NCBI RefSeq assembly: GCF_014647655.1
Contig: NZ_BMPP01000031.1
Span: 1-20,809, forward strand
Reading direction: 5' to 3'
DNA from: Deinococcus malanensis
Lineage (GTDB): Bacteria; Deinococcota; Deinococci; Deinococcales; Deinococcaceae
Length of the DNA stretch: 20,809 nucleotides
The notes beneath the pieces are model-generated. The model saw nothing but the letters and a program-made list of their open reading frames with translations, did not search any database and had not been told where the DNA came from. A program made the translations under genes and the position numbers. Shown here piece after piece: positions 1 to 6,955 of the stretch. Position 1 is the first letter of the stretch; every line of letters begins with the position of its first letter.

Positions 1-488
1 AGGGAGGGCAGCATCTCGGCACTTGCCTGAGCAGGCAGGGCAGCGGGCGTGACCTGAACAGAAGGAGTCAGGGGCGTCTGCGTGACTTCCTGCACCAGAG
101 CACCTCCCCGGAAGGCGGCCAGAAGCAGCCCGGCGAAGGCCAACGCCAGCACAGCGAGCATCAGCAACGGACCGCCGAAGACCCCGCTGACCGCCATGGC
201 GGGAATCAGCAGCGACACCACGCCTGCCGTCTCGGGACGCGCGAAGACGGCTCGCAAGTTCGCGCCCGTGCGGGCGTTTCCGAACCGTAAGCCCATGGCC
301 AAGGCCAGCAGCGACACGACTGCCATCCCCGGCAGGGGCTCACCGCGCGAGAACACCAGGCTCAGCACGAAGATGGGAATGAATAACGCGAGGAGGCCAA
401 GCTGCCTACCCTTGCGCCGCCGCCTTCCTCGCCGCGAGGAGGTCGGCAGAGTGGCGGATGACGACGCGGGGCCGGGCGCAAGGTCCAT
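1..488 (-). CDS. Partial membrane protein, C-terminus off the left edge
   Basis: The minus strand is open from an ATG at 488 to the window edge (162 codons), and an in-frame TGA two codons before the ATG limits the start. The first 35 or so residues are Ala/Ser/Arg-rich, ending in a basic patch. Three or four hydrophobic segments follow: one beginning LGLLALFIPIFVLSLVF, one around GMAVVSLLALAMGL, one around AGVVSLLIPAMAVSGVFGG, and one around LLMLAVLALAFAGLLL. A polar tail rich in Pro, Ala and Gln comes last. The alternation of charged loops with hydrophobic stretches supports this strand over the opposite frame at 82-552. No family is recognised. The gene is divergent from the protease gene at 613, so their promoters must share the 124 bp between them. 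Confidence 0.6.
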   Translation of the reverse strand, partial: MDLAPGPASSSATLPTSSRRGRRRRKGRQLGLLALFIPIFVLSLVFSRGEPLPGMAVVSLLALAMGLRFGNARTGANLRAVFARPETAGVVSLLIPAMAVSGVFGGPLLMLAVLALAFAGLLLAAFRGGALVQEVTQTPLTPSVQVTPAALPAQASAEMLPS

Positions 489-612
489 ACGTCAGTATGC
501 TGCCCTGTACGAGGTCGCGCACAACGCCCGCCGGGAACGCCAGGTGCCATAGAAGAAAGGAAAGCCCAACGCCCGGCACACCCCCGGTTGGTACAGTTGC
601 GCACACTGAACT

Positions 613-1776
613 ATGAACAGCAAGTGGACGGCCGCCTGCCGAGGCGCGGTCCTCACGGCCACGCTGCAGATGGCCGGGACGGTCGACGCCCGGACCAACC
701 CCATTGATGCGGGTACATCATCGGTGCTCCTTGCCCAAGCTGCCCCAGAACCCCTGAACGTTCAGGAAAAGAACGCCCTGGCGGCCCTTTTCAAGAAACT
801 GCGTCCCGCGACCCTACGGATTGAGGACTGCCCGCCCGACGACTGCACGAATCCTGAAGGGATTGCCACGGCATTCCTGATTGGAGACGGCTACGCCTTA
901 ACGGCCTTCCATGTCATCGAAGGGCAGAAGAACCTCAGTGCCGTGACGCTCGACAAACGACGCTATCCGCTTCAGATCATCGGCTTCGATGACCATTCCG
1001 ATGTGGCGCTCATCCGCGTGGGCGTCCCGGTAAACACCCCGTTCATTCCACTGGCGGCCGCGGCACCGAGGGTGGGAGAGCCAGTGCTGACCATCGGCAA
1101 TGGCAACGGGGCGTTCCTCGGGTCTAAGATGGGCCGGTTGACCGGCCTGGACCGCGGAGCTGAACGCGCCGAATTTCCGGCAGGAACACTGGAATTCAAT
1201 GCCCGGGTGCTGCCCGGGGACAGTGGTGGACCACTCATCAATGCGCGGGGTGAGGTGGTGGGCGTGGTGAGTTACATTCGGCTGGCGGACGGGCGTGGCA
1301 GCCGCATTACGGCGTATGCCGTGCCGGTGACTCAGACGGGCGCCCGGATGGCCGGCCTTCGTGGGGGATTGAGGCAGGTGGCGCCCACGACCGGTCTTCA
1401 TCTCGATTCCCACCTGGACTACGCGGCAGCGCTCCCACCGGAAGAGTTTGGTGAGTTCAGCGACGAATATGAGCTTGACCTGGGCACGACGCCGGGTGCC
1501 TTTTTCACCCGTGTGGCGCCGGGAAGCCCTGCCGAGCGGGCCGGCCTGCAACCTCTGGATTTCGACCGACACGGAAAACGCATCTCGGGTGATCTGGTAA
1601 TTGCCGTGAATGGCCAGCGAATAAACAACTTCTTGGAGCTTCAGTTCGCTGTTAGGCGCTACCAGGCGGGCGAGGCCATTACGCTGAGCGTGCTGCGCAA
1701 CGGCCGGACGCTGGTCGTGACGCTGGTACTGGTGCCGCGAACCGACGTGCGCGGGACTGGTTCCACGTCGAATTGA
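613..1776 (+). CDS. Secreted HtrA/DegP-like serine protease with PDZ domain
   Basis: This is a trypsin-fold serine endopeptidase that would act on misfolded or envelope proteins outside the cytoplasm. The N-terminal 45 residues look like an export signal plus linker. The catalytic triad is complete: His100 in LTAFHVIEG, Asp130 in DDHSDVALIRV and Ser204 in PGDSGGPL. A PDZ domain covers roughly residues 285-380 (SPAERAGLQPLDF, GDLVIAVNGQ). The length of 387 aa fits a one-PDZ HtrA protein. Two Cys residues (73 and 78), six residues apart between the leader and the protease domain, could form a disulfide. The ATG has no clear Shine-Dalgarno sequence, so a leaderless or short-leader transcript is possible, which is common in Deinococcus. 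It stands alone, divergent from the membrane gene at 488. Confidence 0.93.
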   Translation: MNSKWTAACRGAVLTATLQMAGTVDARTNPIDAGTSSVLLAQAAPEPLNVQEKNALAALFKKLRPATLRIEDCPPDDCTNPEGIATAFLIGDGYALTAFHVIEGQKNLSAVTLDKRRYPLQIIGFDDHSDVALIRVGVPVNTPFIPLAAAAPRVGEPVLTIGNGNGAFLGSKMGRLTGLDRGAERAEFPAGTLEFNARVLPGDSGGPLINARGEVVGVVSYIRLADGRGSRITAYAVPVTQTGARMAGLRGGLRQVAPTTGLHLDSHLDYAAALPPEEFGEFSDEYELDLGTTPGAFFTRVAPGSPAERAGLQPLDFDRHGKRISGDLVIAVNGQRINNFLELQFAVRRYQAGEAITLSVLRNGRTLVVTLVLVPRTDVRGTGSTSN

Positions 1777-1831
1777 GGGGCAGGGGAACGTTGCGTGGGT
1801 TGCGGGGCTCGTACCCTAGGTCACAGCGCAC

Positions 1832-2851
1832 TCAGAGATCGGCAAGTTCCGCTGCCAGATCATCGGCCGGGACATCGACATACGCCCGTGTTGTATTGAC
1901 GTTGGCATGACCCAAATGATGAGCCACACGTACAAAATCCCGCGTCCGACGATATAACAAGGTCCCGTTGTATTTCCGGAAGGGGTGAAACCCACTCCAG
2001 GGGAGACCTTCCTGTTCCATCAGACGCCGCAGATGATAGGCCGCCCCGGACCGGTACGCGAAGGTAAATAGGCGTCCGTCCCGACCCTGACCAGCATGCG
2101 CCTTCAGAGCTTCGAGAAGCGTGCCGGAGATGCCAACGATCCGCCGTTTGCCGCCTTTGCCGTGGACCGTCAGGCGATGGTTGGCAGTGTCCACCTGAGT
2201 CCAGGTCAGGGTCAGAGCTTCTTCGATGCGCAGGCCAGCATGAGCGGTCAGCAGGATCAGGACGCGAAGGTCCGTTCGTTGTTCCCGTTCCGCGGCCGCC
2301 AGCGCCCGGTGTACGACCGTCTCCCGGTGCGGTGGCCTCCGGGTGATCGCGTCGGTCCGGTCCCGGGGCTGTGGCACATCCTCGAATGGATGGGCGGTGG
2401 TGGCTTCCGCCCAGCGCAGGGCCGCATACAGGGCGTTGGCCGCTGCCACCCGGGAGCGGACGGTCGCGGCTGCTTTGGGGCCGGCACCATCCCGGTTGAC
2501 CGACAGGCTGCTCACCCAGAAGGCGGCGTCGTTGCGTCTCGGTCTCAGCAGGTTCCAGGCCCGGTCTTCAGCGTGAGTCAGGAATTGCCGGACACCGGTG
2601 CGGTACGACCGCAGGGTGTGCGGACTGATCGTGATGCCGGCCTGGGTGAGCGTGGTCAGGTAGGCGACGGTGAGGTCCCACAGAACTTCAACGTTTTTAT
2701 CCCGAGCAGCTTCGGTGGCGCGGCGGCGGAGTTCAGATTCGTGGAGGCTGGTCCAGGTGGAGGCCTGGTCAAGGAGGTGGCCTCGGCGGAGGTCGAGGGT
2801 GTAGGAGGCCCCCTTAGTTGATGCTTGCTCGCCCTCTCCCCTGCTCTCCAT
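1832..2851 (-). CDS. Tyrosine recombinase / integrase (XerC/D-like)
   Basis: This is a site-specific DNA recombinase of 339 aa. A SAM-like core-binding domain spans about residues 55-155, followed by the catalytic domain. The full active-site set is visible: Arg208 in HAGLRIEEAL, Lys232 in HGKGGKRR, His289 and Arg292 in FHPFR, His315 in HHLGHANVNTTRAY, and the nucleophile Tyr324. The HxxR box reads HPFRKYNG rather than the HxLRHT of XerC/D, which suggests a mobile-element integrase rather than the housekeeping dimer-resolution enzyme. The ATG at 2851 has no good Shine-Dalgarno sequence. The 40 bp upstream are locally AT-rich and contain TATTAT as a possible -10. An IS4 element lies 237 bp upstream. 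It may have moved part of the region, but no att sites were recognised. Confidence 0.92.
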   Translation of the reverse strand: MESRGEGEQASTKGASYTLDLRRGHLLDQASTWTSLHESELRRRATEAARDKNVEVLWDLTVAYLTTLTQAGITISPHTLRSYRTGVRQFLTHAEDRAWNLLRPRRNDAAFWVSSLSVNRDGAGPKAAATVRSRVAAANALYAALRWAEATTAHPFEDVPQPRDRTDAITRRPPHRETVVHRALAAAEREQRTDLRVLILLTAHAGLRIEEALTLTWTQVDTANHRLTVHGKGGKRRIVGISGTLLEALKAHAGQGRDGRLFTFAYRSGAAYHLRRLMEQEGLPWSGFHPFRKYNGTLLYRRTRDFVRVAHHLGHANVNTTRAYVDVPADDLAAELADL

Positions 2852-2874
2852 ATTTTGGATGATAATAACAAAGC

Positions 2875-3087
2875 TTATCGGACAAACTGTAGATAGAGAG
2901 GCTGGTGATCTCCATCAGGGGTCTTCGGCCCATTCAACCTGAACTCAAGCCCACAGGAACCTGGTTCTGTGCGCGGTCCTGGTATGCAACTCAGGACGCT
3001 CGCAAATGGGCCATGTGGCAGACAGAGTGGTTGCATTCGTCTTTTGAAACAGGACAACTCTTTGGATTCCTCCGCTTGGTAACCCAC
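2875..3087 (-). pseudogene. Possible C-terminal remnant of a BsuPI-like protein left of the IS
   Basis: This flank between the integrase and the IS4 element has no complete gene. On the minus strand a frame ending at TAA (2875-2877) contains FASVLSC, then TEPGSCGLEFRL, then KTPDGDHQPLYLQFVR. It loosely follows the end of the BsuPI-type domain: a PG turn, a short strand, a PxG turn and a final strand. The gene cut by the other end of the IS (from 4265) has the same kind of domain, and its last host-coded residues are VLDPG. The two pieces seem to overlap in the domain rather than join cleanly, so this is at best a fragment of a related copy. It is weak evidence from eye alignment only. Confidence 0.2.
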
Positions 3088-3104
3088 CTCAGCAGCTGAC
3101 ACTT
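3088..3104 (+). repeat. Left terminal inverted repeat of the IS4 element
   Basis: CTCAGCAGCTGACACTT pairs with the right end with a single mismatch at position 8. Confidence 0.8.
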
Positions 3105-3144
3105 TGCGGCGAATGGCGTCCTGAACGCTGTGCGGCATGACAAA

Positions 3145-3183
3145 GGGCGGTATCAGAGTCTGTGACGAGCATTGATACCGCCC
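3145..3183 (+). promoter_or_regulatory. Stem-loop enclosing the transposase start codon
   Basis: GGGCGGTATCA at 3145-3155 is the exact reverse complement of 3173-3183, giving an 11-bp perfect stem with a 17-nt loop. The GTG start of the transposase (3162-3164) lies in the loop, and the purine-rich AAAGGGCGG lies in or beside the 5' arm. In IS10 and IS50, folding of read-through transcripts from outside promoters is known to hide the transposase ribosome binding site. This structure is well placed to do the same here, which is an inference. Confidence 0.5.
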
Positions 3184-4263
3184 TGCTCCATGCTGACACG
3201 CTGGCCGCCCACCTGAAAAGCTGCCTCCCACATCGTCGTCTGGACGCGCTCCGCAGACTGGCCGAAGTGCTCCTCGCGCTGCTTCAAGCCGAGTCCACGC
3301 TACACCGCAAGATCGCGCTTCATCTGCCTCGAGAAGCCACCCTCGAATCGAAAACTCGCACGGTGGCTCGGGTGTTTCACGATGCGCACCTCACCTCGCA
3401 GGACGTCACAGACGTGCTGCTTCCCCTGCTTCCTGAGGGCAGACTGACCCTGATCATGGACCGCACGACCTGGCACTACGGCCACACGCCGCTCAACATC
3501 CTGGTGCTGGGTGCGATCCTCGGGGGCGCTGTGATCCCGCTGGTTTGGACGGTGTTGCCACATCAGGGAGGGCAGCAGTACCGCAGCCAGGATTCTCCTG
3601 GTGGCCCGACTGCTGAGGATTCTGCCCGCGAGACGCTGGGCGGTTCTGATCGCAGACCGGGAGTTCATCGGACAGGAGTGGTGCGGTTTCCTCAGATATA
3701 AGCGGATTCGGCAGTGCTTGCGCATCCGGGAGAACACCCGCATCGACGATGACTTGGCCCGGGACCTGTTCACGACGCTGCAACCAGGTGAAGTGCGCAC
3801 GCTCTTCGAGCGGACCTGGGTGTATGGCTCGTGGATGCAGGTCGTCATGACCCTGTCCCCCGCGGGGGACAGGGTCATCGTCGCCTCGGATTTGCCCGTC
3901 CTGGACGTCCTTCGTACCTATCGTCTCCGGTGGGCCATTGAATCCGCATTCTCGGCCTTGAAGTCGCGAGGCCTGAACTTGGAGGCCACCCACATGACGG
4001 CGGCAGACCGGATCTCTAGACTCTTCGGATTGCTGTGTATCGCGTTGGCGTGGATGGCGCGGGTCGGGGCAGCAAAGAGACACGAGGAGCCAACGAGGAG
4101 CGACAACCGGGGGCGCCCGGTGACGAGTCTGGTGCGAACGGGCTGGCTGGAACTCAGCCAGGCGGTCCGGTGGGGAGGCGAGGCGTTCCGGATCTACCTT
4201 CAGCTCCTGAACACGCCATTCCCAGCCGCTGGTACATCAGTTTCCCGAAGTGTCAGGTGCTGA
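3162..4263 (+). pseudogene. IS4-family transposase, frameshifted near codon 136
   Basis: This is a DDE transposase that would cut and join the IS ends. The first frame runs from GTG 3162 to about 3572 and holds the first catalytic Asp (Asp100, [11 protein letters not shown]). The second frame carries the rest from about 3571 to the TGA at 4261-4263, with the second Asp in [10 protein letters not shown] and the third acidic residue in YRLRWAIESAFSALK. That last segment fits the IS4 Y-(2)-R-(3)-E-(6)-K signature exactly. The homology passes from LPHQGG in frame one to SSTAARILL in the second frame, so one extra base (or two missing) lies around 3567-3576. The two halves together would make about 366 aa. 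If the shift is real and not programmed, the element cannot move by itself. A sequencing error is the main alternative. Confidence 0.85.
3847..3878. repeat. 32-bp perfect palindrome inside the transposase gene
   Basis: ATGACCCTGTCCCCCG is followed directly by its exact reverse complement, with no loop. In the transposase frame it encodes part of VVMTLSPAGDRVIVA, so it does not break the gene. In RNA or single-stranded DNA it could form a very stable hairpin between the second Asp and the YREK motif. Confidence 0.9.
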
Positions 4264-4602
4264 GCCCGGGTCCAGTACGAAGCGCTGACTCATCAGCAGG
4301 ATGGAATCCAGGCATGACCAGACGGGCCCACCTTGATTGTCGTACACCAGGACGTTGCTGTCCGGGGTAGGGCCCAAGGTCAGTTTGAGGCGTTTGGCGC
4401 CCACATGCTTGAACGTGGTCGTAAAGATGATGTTCGCGCCCTGGCGCCGGGCGTCGATTGTGAACTGCAGTGGGTAAGGACCAACCTGTTGAGGTCGTAT
4501 GGTCTCAGCCGGGAACAGCGGTCGGCCCGAGCCGCCAGCGTTCGTGACGCCGGTCCAGGTCAGGAGCATCCCGAGCAGAGTGGAGATGAAGCTCGACATC
4601 AT
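4237..4602 (-). pseudogene. Exported BsuPI-like protein, 3' end cut by the IS4 element
   Basis: The ATG at 4602 follows GGAG at good spacing and overlaps the vapC stop as ATGA, so it is probably translated by coupling to the toxin gene. Residues 1-22 look like a signal peptide (MMSSFISTLLGMLLTW, then an Ala-containing cleavage region). Residues about 45-113 (LQFTIDARRQGANIIFTTTF, RLKLTLGPTPDSNVLVYDNQ, GPVWSC, FVLDPG) resemble the Ig-like BsuPI domain, named for the B. subtilis intracellular proteinase inhibitor. Host sequence ends at about residue 113, where the IS right end begins. The last seven or so residues and the stop at 4237 come from the IS. The final strand of the domain is therefore missing. 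The family call is by eye and moderate. Confidence 0.5.
4248..4264 (-). repeat. Right terminal inverted repeat of the IS4 element
   Basis: Read on the minus strand it is CTCAGCACCTGACACTT, 16 of 17 identical to the left end. It also supplies the last codons and the stop of the gene it interrupts. Confidence 0.8.
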
Positions 4603-5009
4603 GCCTGGCTCCAATCCTCTACCCTCAGGGCTGGCACACGTTGGAACTCCCGGACGTTGTTCGTGACCAGCACCAGGTCATGCGCGAGGGCAGTGGCGAC
4701 GATTTGAAAGTCCAGCGGGCCGATCGGCTGCCCCTGCTGCTCCAAGATCGCCCGGACGTGGCCGTACGTGTCGGTGACGCGTGAGTCGAACGGTACGACC
4801 ACCAGCCGGGAGACGAAATCACTGATGGCGGCGAGGTTGTGGTTCACGCGTTGGCTTATGTGCCCACCGTGCAGCAGTTCAGCTTCGGTGACAGCACTCA
4901 GGCCGAGCTGTCCGGGTTGCAGGCGGGCGAAGCGGTCGCGCACGGTGGGTGGGCGGTTCTTGATGATGTAGATGCAGATGTTGGTGTCGAGCAGGTAGCC
5001 GAGGGTCAA
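4599..5009 (-). CDS. vapC: VapC-type PIN-domain toxin ribonuclease
   Basis: This is a PIN-domain endoribonuclease of 136 aa, the usual VapC size, that cleaves RNA when free of its antitoxin. The acidic metal-binding residues are present: Asp8 (YLLDTN), Glu44 (TEAEL) and Asp100 (GPLDFQIVATA). The TNNVREFQRV stretch near residues 116-125 is typical of the VagD/MvpA branch of VapC. The start is TTG at 5009, because the vapB stop overlaps it as TTGA. There is no separate ribosome binding site, so expression depends on translation of vapB. The stop overlaps the start of the next gene as ATGA. All key residues are intact, so the toxin is probably functional. Confidence 0.92.
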   Translation of the reverse strand: MTLGYLLDTNICIYIIKNRPPTVRDRFARLQPGQLGLSAVTEAELLHGGHISQRVNHNLAAISDFVSRLVVVPFDSRVTDTYGHVRAILEQQGQPIGPLDFQIVATALAHDLVLVTNNVREFQRVPALRVEDWSQA

Positions 5010-5242
5010 AGGGCTTCTCGGTCTTGTGACCCGCCCTGGTCACGGAGGTTCGGGAGGAAGGCGACTTGGATGTAGGTCAGGGCGTCGAAGGCGCCTTCCA
5101 GGCCGGCGACGGGTGCGATAGGGCGCAGGATGAGGGTGTTGCCATGGCGGATGATGTCGACCTCGGTGGCGTCAAGGCGCATGTTCAAAGGCAACCGGAC
5201 GGCCTGGGAGTTGCCGCTTTTGAAGACTTTGGCGCGGGTCAT
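5006..5242 (-). CDS. vapB: VapB-type (VagC/AbrB-fold) antitoxin
   Basis: This is a 78-aa antitoxin that should neutralise the VapC encoded immediately downstream and repress their shared promoter. The N-terminal half is the swapped-hairpin AbrB DNA-binding fold (MTRAKVFKSGNSQAVRLP, then VDIIRHGNTLILRPI). The C-terminal part (FDALTYIQVAFLPNLRDQ) would wrap the toxin. The ATG at 5242 has a strong Shine-Dalgarno sequence (GGAGGTGAAGT then ATG), in contrast to the coupled downstream genes. This favours antitoxin excess. It is the first gene of a three-gene minus-strand operon. Confidence 0.92.
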   Translation of the reverse strand: MTRAKVFKSGNSQAVRLPLNMRLDATEVDIIRHGNTLILRPIAPVAGLEGAFDALTYIQVAFLPNLRDQGGSQDREAL

Positions 5243-5253
5243 ACTTCACCTCC

Positions 5254-5275
5254 GTATATACCAGGGAGTATATAC
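5254..5275 (-). promoter_or_regulatory. Probable vapB operator with two GTATATAC boxes and a -10
   Basis: GTATATAC occurs at 5254-5261 and 5268-5275. The box is self-palindromic, so the pair reads as an inverted repeat with 14-bp centre spacing. On the minus strand the upstream box contains TATACT, a good -10 match, 30 bp from the vapB ATG. AbrB-fold VapB proteins normally autoregulate by binding repeats over their own promoter, and this arrangement fits. No convincing -35 was found. Confidence 0.55.
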
Positions 5276-5458
5276 CGTATTGCTACGGACTCACCATCAA
5301 CGCGCAGCCTGTAGTGCGGACCTCCTGTACCCGCTGGGATGAGTTCCACGCCGGTCGCGTCTCCCTGAAGTCAGGTGGCTGGAGGTCGCTTCGTGTGAGG
5401 CAACCGTAAGTCAGCGATTCGTACACTGCCGGCACCTCAACCCGAAGGACGGTCCCCG

Positions 5459-6853
5459 ATGAAACGAGTGCTCACCACGATGATGCTGTTTGCCGGTACG
5501 GCCTCTGCTCAGCTGGGCCCCGTCACCACCTCAACGCTGCTTCGCCTGCCGCTCGCCCCGGGGGCCGTTCGCGTCACGGATGCTGCAGCCACCCGTGAAT
5601 TCGGCCATGTCCTCAATGGACTGGCCAAGGACCAGAACAGCGGTTGCGAGACCAGCGAGTACCTGGTGTGGGATGACGCGGACCGCGCCGAGGAAATCAG
5701 CGATCACCTCGCCTCCCAACTCAACACGCGCGGCATCACTTTCAAGACACTGAACGAGGATGAGGACGACGAAAGCTATTCGTTGTCTTTTCTGCTGACC
5801 GACAAAACCAACCGATATGTCGGGGTGATGTACGGCGATGCAGACAGCCTGGTCCTGGGCTGGTGCGGACTGAAAACCTCTACCTCGGTTCAGCCTGCGC
5901 CAGTGGCCAGGGTTCCAGCTTCCTCTGCGGCCAGGTCTGCTCCCCGCGCACCGTTTGAGCCGGGCGATCCGGTGCTGGTGCAGCGCGGCTCAGCCTGGGT
6001 TCGGGCCACCGTCGTGAGAATCGCTTCTGTCGGCGTGATCGTTCAGTACGACAACACAGCGTGGCCGGAAGAGTTTGTGGATTCTTCCCTGCTGCGTCCG
6101 GCCCAGCCCGGACCAGCGGTCGCTGGTGCACCCTACCGGGTGGGTGACGTGGTCGAGGCCCTCTGGCACGGCACCCTGTGGAGTGGCGCGACCATTACCG
6201 AGCAACTCGGGGACATGTATCAAGTCAGGTGGAGCAGTTCGGGCATTCTGAACTGGGTGCGCTACGAGCACCTGCGCGAGGTGGCCAGAGCAGCGACTCC
6301 CGCTGCGGCGGTTCCTCGGCCTCCAGCGCAGCCTGCCCCCGCCCGCCCCGTTCCGGCGCCGTCCCCGGTGCCCGCCGTCAGCAGCCTCAAGGTGGGCACC
6401 CTGGTGGACGTGCAGCGGGGCTCGATCTCATCGGAGGCCACGGTAATCCGGACGCGGCCGGACGGCGTCCTGGTGCGTTACGAGGACAACACCGCGAATG
6501 ACGAGTGGGTGGACGCGGGCCGGGTCACGCTGTTTCAGCCTGGCGTCACCCGCGGTGGGCCGAAGTCAGGCACCTACCAGTGCTACCACCCGATGTACGA
6601 GAACAGCTACATGGGGTCGTTTGTCGTGACGGCGGGCGGGAACTACCGCTACCTCACTGGAACAAAGAAAAGCGGGGTGTTCAGCTATAACGAAGCCACC
6701 CGCGCCCTAACATGGAAAAGCGGTGAGTGGGCTGGCAAAGTGGCGCGCAGTGAGTACCGCAACGTGGCTGGGCAGGGGCCAATGATTCTGCTGGCGTTTG
6801 AGCCGGGTGGACGCCGGGCGGGGAACTACCAGCGCTGCTTGTACCGCGGCTGA
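5459..6853 (+). CDS. Secreted protein with three Tudor/agenet-like repeats
   Basis: This 464-aa protein begins with a signal peptide (residues 1-18, MKRVLTTMMLFAGTASAQ). Residues 28-136 form an N-terminal domain of unknown family with Cys63 and Cys136. Three repeats of about 47 residues follow: 167-213 (GDPVLVQRGSAWVRATVV, VQYDNTAWPEEFV), 226-273 (YRVGDVVEALWHGTLWSGAT, VRWSSSG) and 310-358 (LKVGTLVDVQRG, VRYEDNTANDEWV). Each has the pattern VGDxVxxxxxGxWxxATV...VxYxDxxxxEWV seen in Tudor-knot/agenet barrels. A Pro/Ala-rich linker (277-306) separates repeats two and three. Residues 369-464 (GTYQCYHPMY, GSFVVTAGGNYRYLTG) look like a small beta-barrel domain. GAAGGACGG precedes the ATG. The Tudor call is by pattern and the ligand is unknown. 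An export signal makes a chromatin role unlikely. Confidence 0.78.
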   Translation: MKRVLTTMMLFAGTASAQLGPVTTSTLLRLPLAPGAVRVTDAAATREFGHVLNGLAKDQNSGCETSEYLVWDDADRAEEISDHLASQLNTRGITFKTLNEDEDDESYSLSFLLTDKTNRYVGVMYGDADSLVLGWCGLKTSTSVQPAPVARVPASSAARSAPRAPFEPGDPVLVQRGSAWVRATVVRIASVGVIVQYDNTAWPEEFVDSSLLRPAQPGPAVAGAPYRVGDVVEALWHGTLWSGATITEQLGDMYQVRWSSSGILNWVRYEHLREVARAATPAAAVPRPPAQPAPARPVPAPSPVPAVSSLKVGTLVDVQRGSISSEATVIRTRPDGVLVRYEDNTANDEWVDAGRVTLFQPGVTRGGPKSGTYQCYHPMYENSYMGSFVVTAGGNYRYLTGTKKSGVFSYNEATRALTWKSGEWAGKVARSEYRNVAGQGPMILLAFEPGGRRAGNYQRCLYRG

Positions 6854-6955
6854 AAAACCAGGTGGATCGTCGTGTGCGCCCAGCGTGCGAGTGTGGTTGC
6901 GTCACCGAAACGGCCCTGGTGGAAGCGGCGGTAGAGTCCGCCCGGACTGGCCGTC

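Larger units (their letters stand above)
3088..4264 (+). mobile_element. IS4-family insertion sequence, about 1177 bp
   Basis: The ends are inverted repeats: 17 bases at 3088-3104 match the reverse complement of 4248-4264 at 16 positions, both beginning CTCAGCA. One transposase gene with an IS4-type YREK signature fills the element. No target duplication is visible: the bases just outside (ending TAACCCAC on the left, beginning CCCGGGTCC on the right) do not match. This suggests a rearrangement or deletion next to one end. The right end interrupts a BsuPI-like gene. A decayed relative of the right end lies at 9915-10078 in the opposite orientation. Confidence 0.88.

Noticed and set aside
82..552. 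156-codon open frame on the plus strand
   Set aside because: The opposite strand encodes a clear multi-segment membrane protein with a bounded ATG; the plus frame is Arg/Ser/Pro-rich with no family features.
898..1572. 224-codon frame antisense to the serine protease
   Set aside because: It lies inside a gene with a full catalytic triad and PDZ domain; a GC-rich shadow frame.
2096..2821. 241-codon frame antisense to the integrase
   Set aside because: The integrase has all active-site residues; the opposite frame has no recognisable features.
3076..4275. Target-site duplication flanking the IS4 element
   Set aside because: The 8-12 bases on each side of the inverted repeats do not match, even when the boundary is moved by a few bases.
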